DNA of 64,000 bases from Lepidonotus clava (lineage: Eukaryota > Annelida > Polychaeta > Phyllodocida > Polynoidae): contig OW387148.1 in NCBI GenBank assembly GCA_936440205.1, forward strand, positions 3,472,001-3,536,000, given 5' to 3'. This document shows, piece by piece, positions 62,301 through 64,000 of the stretch. The position numbers and the translations under genes are program-made. The first letter of the stretch is position 1. Each line of letters starts with the position of its first letter. The notes below the pieces were generated by a model. The model was not told where the DNA came from. It did not search any database and saw only the letters and a program-made list of their open reading frames with translations.

Positions 62301-63024
62301 CGGTAAGCTGCGGCTGTGGAACATCCCGGACAAGAAGGTGGCCCTGTGGAACGAGGTGATCGGCCAGTCTAAACTCATCACGGCCGCCAACTTCTGTCTC
62401 AACGGCCGCTTCGCCGTGGTCGGCACCTACGACGGGCGCTGCGTCTTCTACACCACCGACGTAAGACAGTCTCGGTGATATTGGGGAGCCTTGTTTAAAA
62501 AGTTAAAGCGTTTTTCGTTCAAAATGTGGTAATGATTTGCAGTAATCGTCAAGCTTACCATTGGTTTTTCATACTTATTACAGTAATTGTAATGATATAT
62601 ACATAATGAATTTACAATAATGGGAATAGTTTTTACAAAAGTATAAAATTTTCAGAGGTTCTAGCATTATGCCAATGTTGGAGTTACTGAATGTTAAAAA
62701 AGTCGTGGTATAACAAGTATCAATATTTTCATTATGCAATAGTTTCACTTGGCAATCGATAAGAATGTTTGGGATTTGAGAATGAAATGTGATTAAAGAA
62801 GTTAGAGCACAGTACAGGTACACTGAAGGTTCAAGTACCTTTTTGTATGCGTTACGGTAAATTGTTCTTTACTGATAAGTGAATGTTAGTTAACTGTACT
62901 TAGCCATCATTTCTCGTTTCAGCAATTAAAGTATTACACCCAGATCCATGTGAGGTCGACACGGGGTAAGAACGCCCGAGGCCGGAAGGTGACGGGCATC
63001 GAGCCTGTGCCCGGAGAGGACAAG
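47274..63024 (+). CDS. WDR44: WDR44-like Rab11-binding WD40 protein, 3'-truncated by window edge
   Basis: Effector of Rab11 on recycling endosomes and tubules that also contacts the ER through VAP proteins (family knowledge). Twenty exons join in phase for 802 codons: 47274-47350, 49330-49360, 49612-49628, 49944-50001, 51175-51343, 51782-52227, 52536-52685, 53087-53362, 53611-53747, 54190-54285, 54626-54687, 55705-55778, 56278-56358, 58063-58107, 58475-58565, 58949-59022, 61077-61181, 61518-61640, 62269-62460, 62923-63024. All introns are GT-AG. Domain order: FFAT motif (residues 12-18), acidic/charged linker, proline-rich plus basic stretch (235-253), Akt-type RPRSNS (395-400), conserved pre-propeller segment with [17 protein letters not shown], then WD repeats from residue 559. 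Signature peptides such as [14 protein letters not shown] and [17 protein letters not shown] match my recollection of human WDR44 almost residue for residue. Human WDR44 is about 913 aa, so roughly the last 190 residues lie beyond the right edge. The start follows from the FFAT-bearing N terminus. Confidence 0.96.
47691..48568. mobile_element. composite inverted-repeat element with CCATTGGTACCC clusters, in WDR44 intron 1
   Basis: The left flank (47691-47755) has three GGTACC words in a CCATTGGTACCC context. The right flank (48480-48568) has five in the opposite orientation (GGTACCAATGG). Together they form long, iterated subterminal inverted repeats around about 720 bp that include a second element at 47970-48255. 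The boundaries are approximate and I see no target duplication. Confidence 0.45.
47970..48255. mobile_element. MITE, CAGGCTAGGAAAAT ends, nested in the GGTACC element
   Basis: 14-bp perfect inverted ends CAGGCTAGGAAAAT. Flanks ATACTG/ATACTT suggest a 5-6 bp target duplication. The interior is made of repeated GACGACCAGAAAAT / TGGTCGTCC words. Confidence 0.75.
50354..50941. mobile_element. TTAA-flanked non-autonomous DNA transposon, in WDR44 intron 4
   Basis: 17-bp inverted ends AGGAAAGCTTGCACATA (50358-50374 and the complement ending at 50937), each bounded by TTAA. A TTAA target is typical of piggyBac and Kolobok superfamilies. The interior has GGGAATTCC-like words and the phrase TGACGTAGCAAGGGGA twice. 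No coding capacity. Confidence 0.78.
51175..52227 (+). CDS. WDR44: WDR44 exons 5-6: charged linker and proline-rich/basic region
   Basis: Exon 5 (51175-51343) is a Lys/Glu/Arg-rich helix-like stretch followed by APPPRPPQP. Exon 6 (51782-52227, 148 full codons) is low-complexity until PEPDII, then [13 protein letters not shown] (235-247) and the basic RRKRKNK. The same PEPDI, proline-rich, RKRK order occurs in human WDR44, which supports orthology outside the WD domain. The proline-rich part is the known binding site for SH3 domains of GRAF proteins in mammals. The intervening intron is 51344-51781. Confidence 0.93.
52881..52941. repeat. tandem duplication, 30 bp x2, in WDR44 intron 7
   Basis: ATTCAATTGTTATTCAACAT is repeated with a 30 bp period, each copy ending in ATAAGTT. 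Confidence 0.85.
53087..53362 (+). CDS. WDR44: WDR44 exon 8 with Akt-type phosphosite
   Basis: Lys/Glu-rich, then Ala/Ser-rich, then acidic Gly/Glu, ending [20 protein letters not shown] fits the RxRxxS Akt consensus, with Ser at 398 and 400. It aligns with human RPRSNSGRELTDEE, where Akt phosphorylation has been reported to control Rab11 binding. The acidic Gly/Glu run before it is not in my recollection of the human protein. Confidence 0.93.
53611..56358 (+). CDS. WDR44: WDR44 exons 9-13: conserved pre-propeller (Rab11-binding) region
   Basis: Exons 53611-53747, 54190-54285, 54626-54687, 55705-55778 and 56278-56358. Exon 9 carries the hallmark [17 protein letters not shown] and MRRTKEYS. 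Exon 11 has a basic [15 protein letters not shown] segment. Exon 12 ends in an acidic SDDDDETSD cluster. Exon 13 has [19 protein letters not shown], leading into the propeller. In mammals Rab11 binding maps to this central part. The exon 9 donor (gtttgt) is weaker than the others. Confidence 0.93.
53935..54050 (+). mobile_element. Penelope-like element tail fragment with hammerhead-like core, in WDR44 intron 9
   Basis: CCTGAAAGAAGAAGCC, a short loop, then GGGCGAAAC follows the CTGAxGA / stem II / GAAAC layout of hammerhead motifs found in Penelope-like terminal repeats. The following CATGTCGG and GCGCGTTGGTTTGGAC phrases look like the same tail. No reverse transcriptase remains. Confidence 0.4.
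56748..56765 (+). CDS. WDR44: candidate 18-nt optional microexon of WDR44 (PRGPNT)
   Basis: A pyrimidine-rich acceptor (tttaactctcag) and a strong donor (gtaagt) flank CCTCGTGGACCTAATACC. It is phase 0 at both ends, like the exon 13/14 junction it would enter. The six residues would sit just before GAVWTMKFS, where human WDR44 has no insert. Inclusion is inference from splice sites and phase. Confidence 0.5.
57426..57449 (+). CDS. WDR44: candidate 24-nt optional microexon of WDR44 (THILRIKQ)
   Basis: The acceptor has a long T-rich tract (tttgtttttcctctcag) and the donor is gtaatt. The 24 nt are phase 0 and code for THILRIKQ, in the same intron (56359-58062) as the 18-nt cassette. Either or both could be included without shifting the frame. 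Confidence 0.45.
58063..63024 (+). CDS. WDR44: WDR44 exons 14-20: WD40 propeller, incomplete
   Basis: Exons 58063-58107 ([15 protein letters not shown], first blade), 58475-58565 ([12 protein letters not shown]), 58949-59022 (Ser-rich loop [11 protein letters not shown]), 61077-61181 ([17 protein letters not shown]), 61518-61640 ([18 protein letters not shown]), 62269-62460 ([13 protein letters not shown] and GTYDGRCVF) and 62923-63024 ([17 protein letters not shown]). Family alignment predicts the next exon to begin with an ILVTSND-like strand. I do not find it in 63025-64000, so the remaining blades lie to the right. Confidence 0.95.
58185..58280 (-). mobile_element. Penelope-like element tail fragment with hammerhead-like core, in WDR44 intron 14
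   Basis: On the minus strand CTGAAGA (58257-58263), a GTCC/GGAC stem II, then CGAAAC (58235-58240) and TTGAGTAAATAAAACG. AAAATGG and CCATTTT on the outer sides could form stem I. The cleavage-site triplet is not convincing, so ribozyme activity is uncertain. Confidence 0.42.
59330..59353 (+). CDS. WDR44: candidate 24-nt optional microexon of WDR44 (EAASEHCQ)
   Basis: The acceptor is tttccacag and the donor gtatgg. It encodes EAASEHCQ in phase 0 between exon 16 (ends LLAE) and exon 17 (starts AGPEDDED). This is the Ser/acidic loop between blades, which varies in length among WDR44 proteins, so a short insert is structurally tolerable. Confidence 0.5.
60826..60977 (+). mobile_element. 3' part of the same SINE family, in WDR44 intron 16
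   Basis: AAAGTGTAGGGGTATG, CTCTACCTTCTCATA, GTGATATAACC, GCGTTAAACCCC and a CAATCAACCAACC tail align with 16330-16440. A tRNA head is not recognisable upstream, so it is probably truncated or diverged at the 5' end. Confidence 0.55.
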
Positions 63025-64000
63025 GTAAGGGACACACTGTTTAGTACCTAACTGTTTTAGAAGGGTTCCCACGCAGGTCTTAGCACTCTCCTTACGCCAC
63101 CAGATGTCTAGTAAAGCTGCAAGTTGCGCCCAGACATGCATTCTCCAAAATATGCCACCCTTCACATATATTGAAAAAAAGAACAACATACTTTTTTTTC
63201 AGTACAATGCCTATTATAATATAACAGAACATTTTCAATGGAAAAATTGACGATTTAACTGTGGGATATTTCTGATTTAAAATGGAAGATTTTAATAGTC
63301 AATGTTTAGTTGAAAGACCTCCTTGATTATGGGTAAAATAATTTCTTGAAAGCATCGGGCGTACAGTGCAAGGCATGCCATGTAATAGTATGAGTGTGTC
63401 AGTATTGTGCCAGAGTGAACGTCAAGCTTGGTGCTATAAAAACATGTTACATATCGGCTTTTTAGACAATACCAGGAAATAAGCCATGTTTAGTTTGTGA
63501 GTCATACGCGTACTGACAGTTTACGCTCTGTACATTTTAGCCACAAGGCACAAATAAAACAACCAGATTTATCACCAAATAGTGGCCACCTGGCATATTC
63601 TCAGTTGAAAAAAAGGCAAACAAAAAGGTGTATATTGGTAACGAAAGGTGCATGGCCTATGGCACCAGCAGGTGTAGGTAGAAGAAACTAGCCTCATCTA
63701 TAAATGCTTGCCTAGCAGTGTGTACGACATTTTTACAACTACCTGATAATATCGCATACAGAAATAATTGGAGGTGCAATATAAATCACCAAATCTTCCA
63801 TGAAATCATACTGTTGTCAATATCCGCTTAGATAATAGTTATCTATCATTTTAACATTAACAGAACATCGCGTGTTTAATATATGGGACGTAACAGCTGG
63901 TTATGCTGGTATTCGGTAATACACATATATATGCACACCATTTCCAAAATAAAGGATACAGTAGGGAGGTCAGTACTGTATATATGTCGGTCGCGCTAAA

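Overview
The window is metazoan genomic DNA: spliced genes with GT-AG introns, AT-rich introns around GC-rich exons, and many short non-autonomous transposons. Protein content and a tRNA-headed SINE with a GTTAAAC-type 3' tail suggest a marine invertebrate, most likely a lophotrochozoan (mollusc-like). I could not fix the species.

Only the right third holds genes I can recognise. At 47.0-47.3 kb two genes start head to head, with their ATG codons 274 bp apart. Leftwards (- strand) runs an FMR1/FXR (fragile X protein family) gene; its first three coding exons lie at 42,576-47,000 and encode the N-terminal Tudor/Agenet region. Rightwards (+ strand) runs a WDR44 (Rab11-binding WD-repeat protein) gene. 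Twenty in-phase exons between 47,274 and 63,024 give 802 codons, from an N-terminal FFAT motif through a proline-rich region and an Akt-type site into the WD40 propeller. The gene continues beyond the right edge. Three further 18-24 nt cassettes with good splice sites look like optional microexons.

Positions 1 to about 42.5 kb contain no gene I can support. They may be a very large intron 3 of the FXR gene, or intergenic DNA if the gene is broken or misassembled. This part holds MITE-like elements with CAG...CTG ends, a 13-copy array of a ~120 bp unit at 21.43-23.08 kb, several small tandem duplications, a degenerate 30 bp repeat, tRNA-derived SINE pieces, two opposite copies of an unidentified TATA-bearing repeat, and poly-G/poly-C runs of 13-19 nt. 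The introns of both genes carry further MITEs, a TTAA-flanked element, a nested element pair and Penelope-like ribozyme tails.

Both gene products act in neurons and membrane traffic in other animals: FXR in mRNA binding and translational control, WDR44 in Rab11 endosome and ER-contact traffic. Their divergent arrangement suggests a shared promoter; whether it reflects ancient linkage is open, since both human orthologues lie on Xq.
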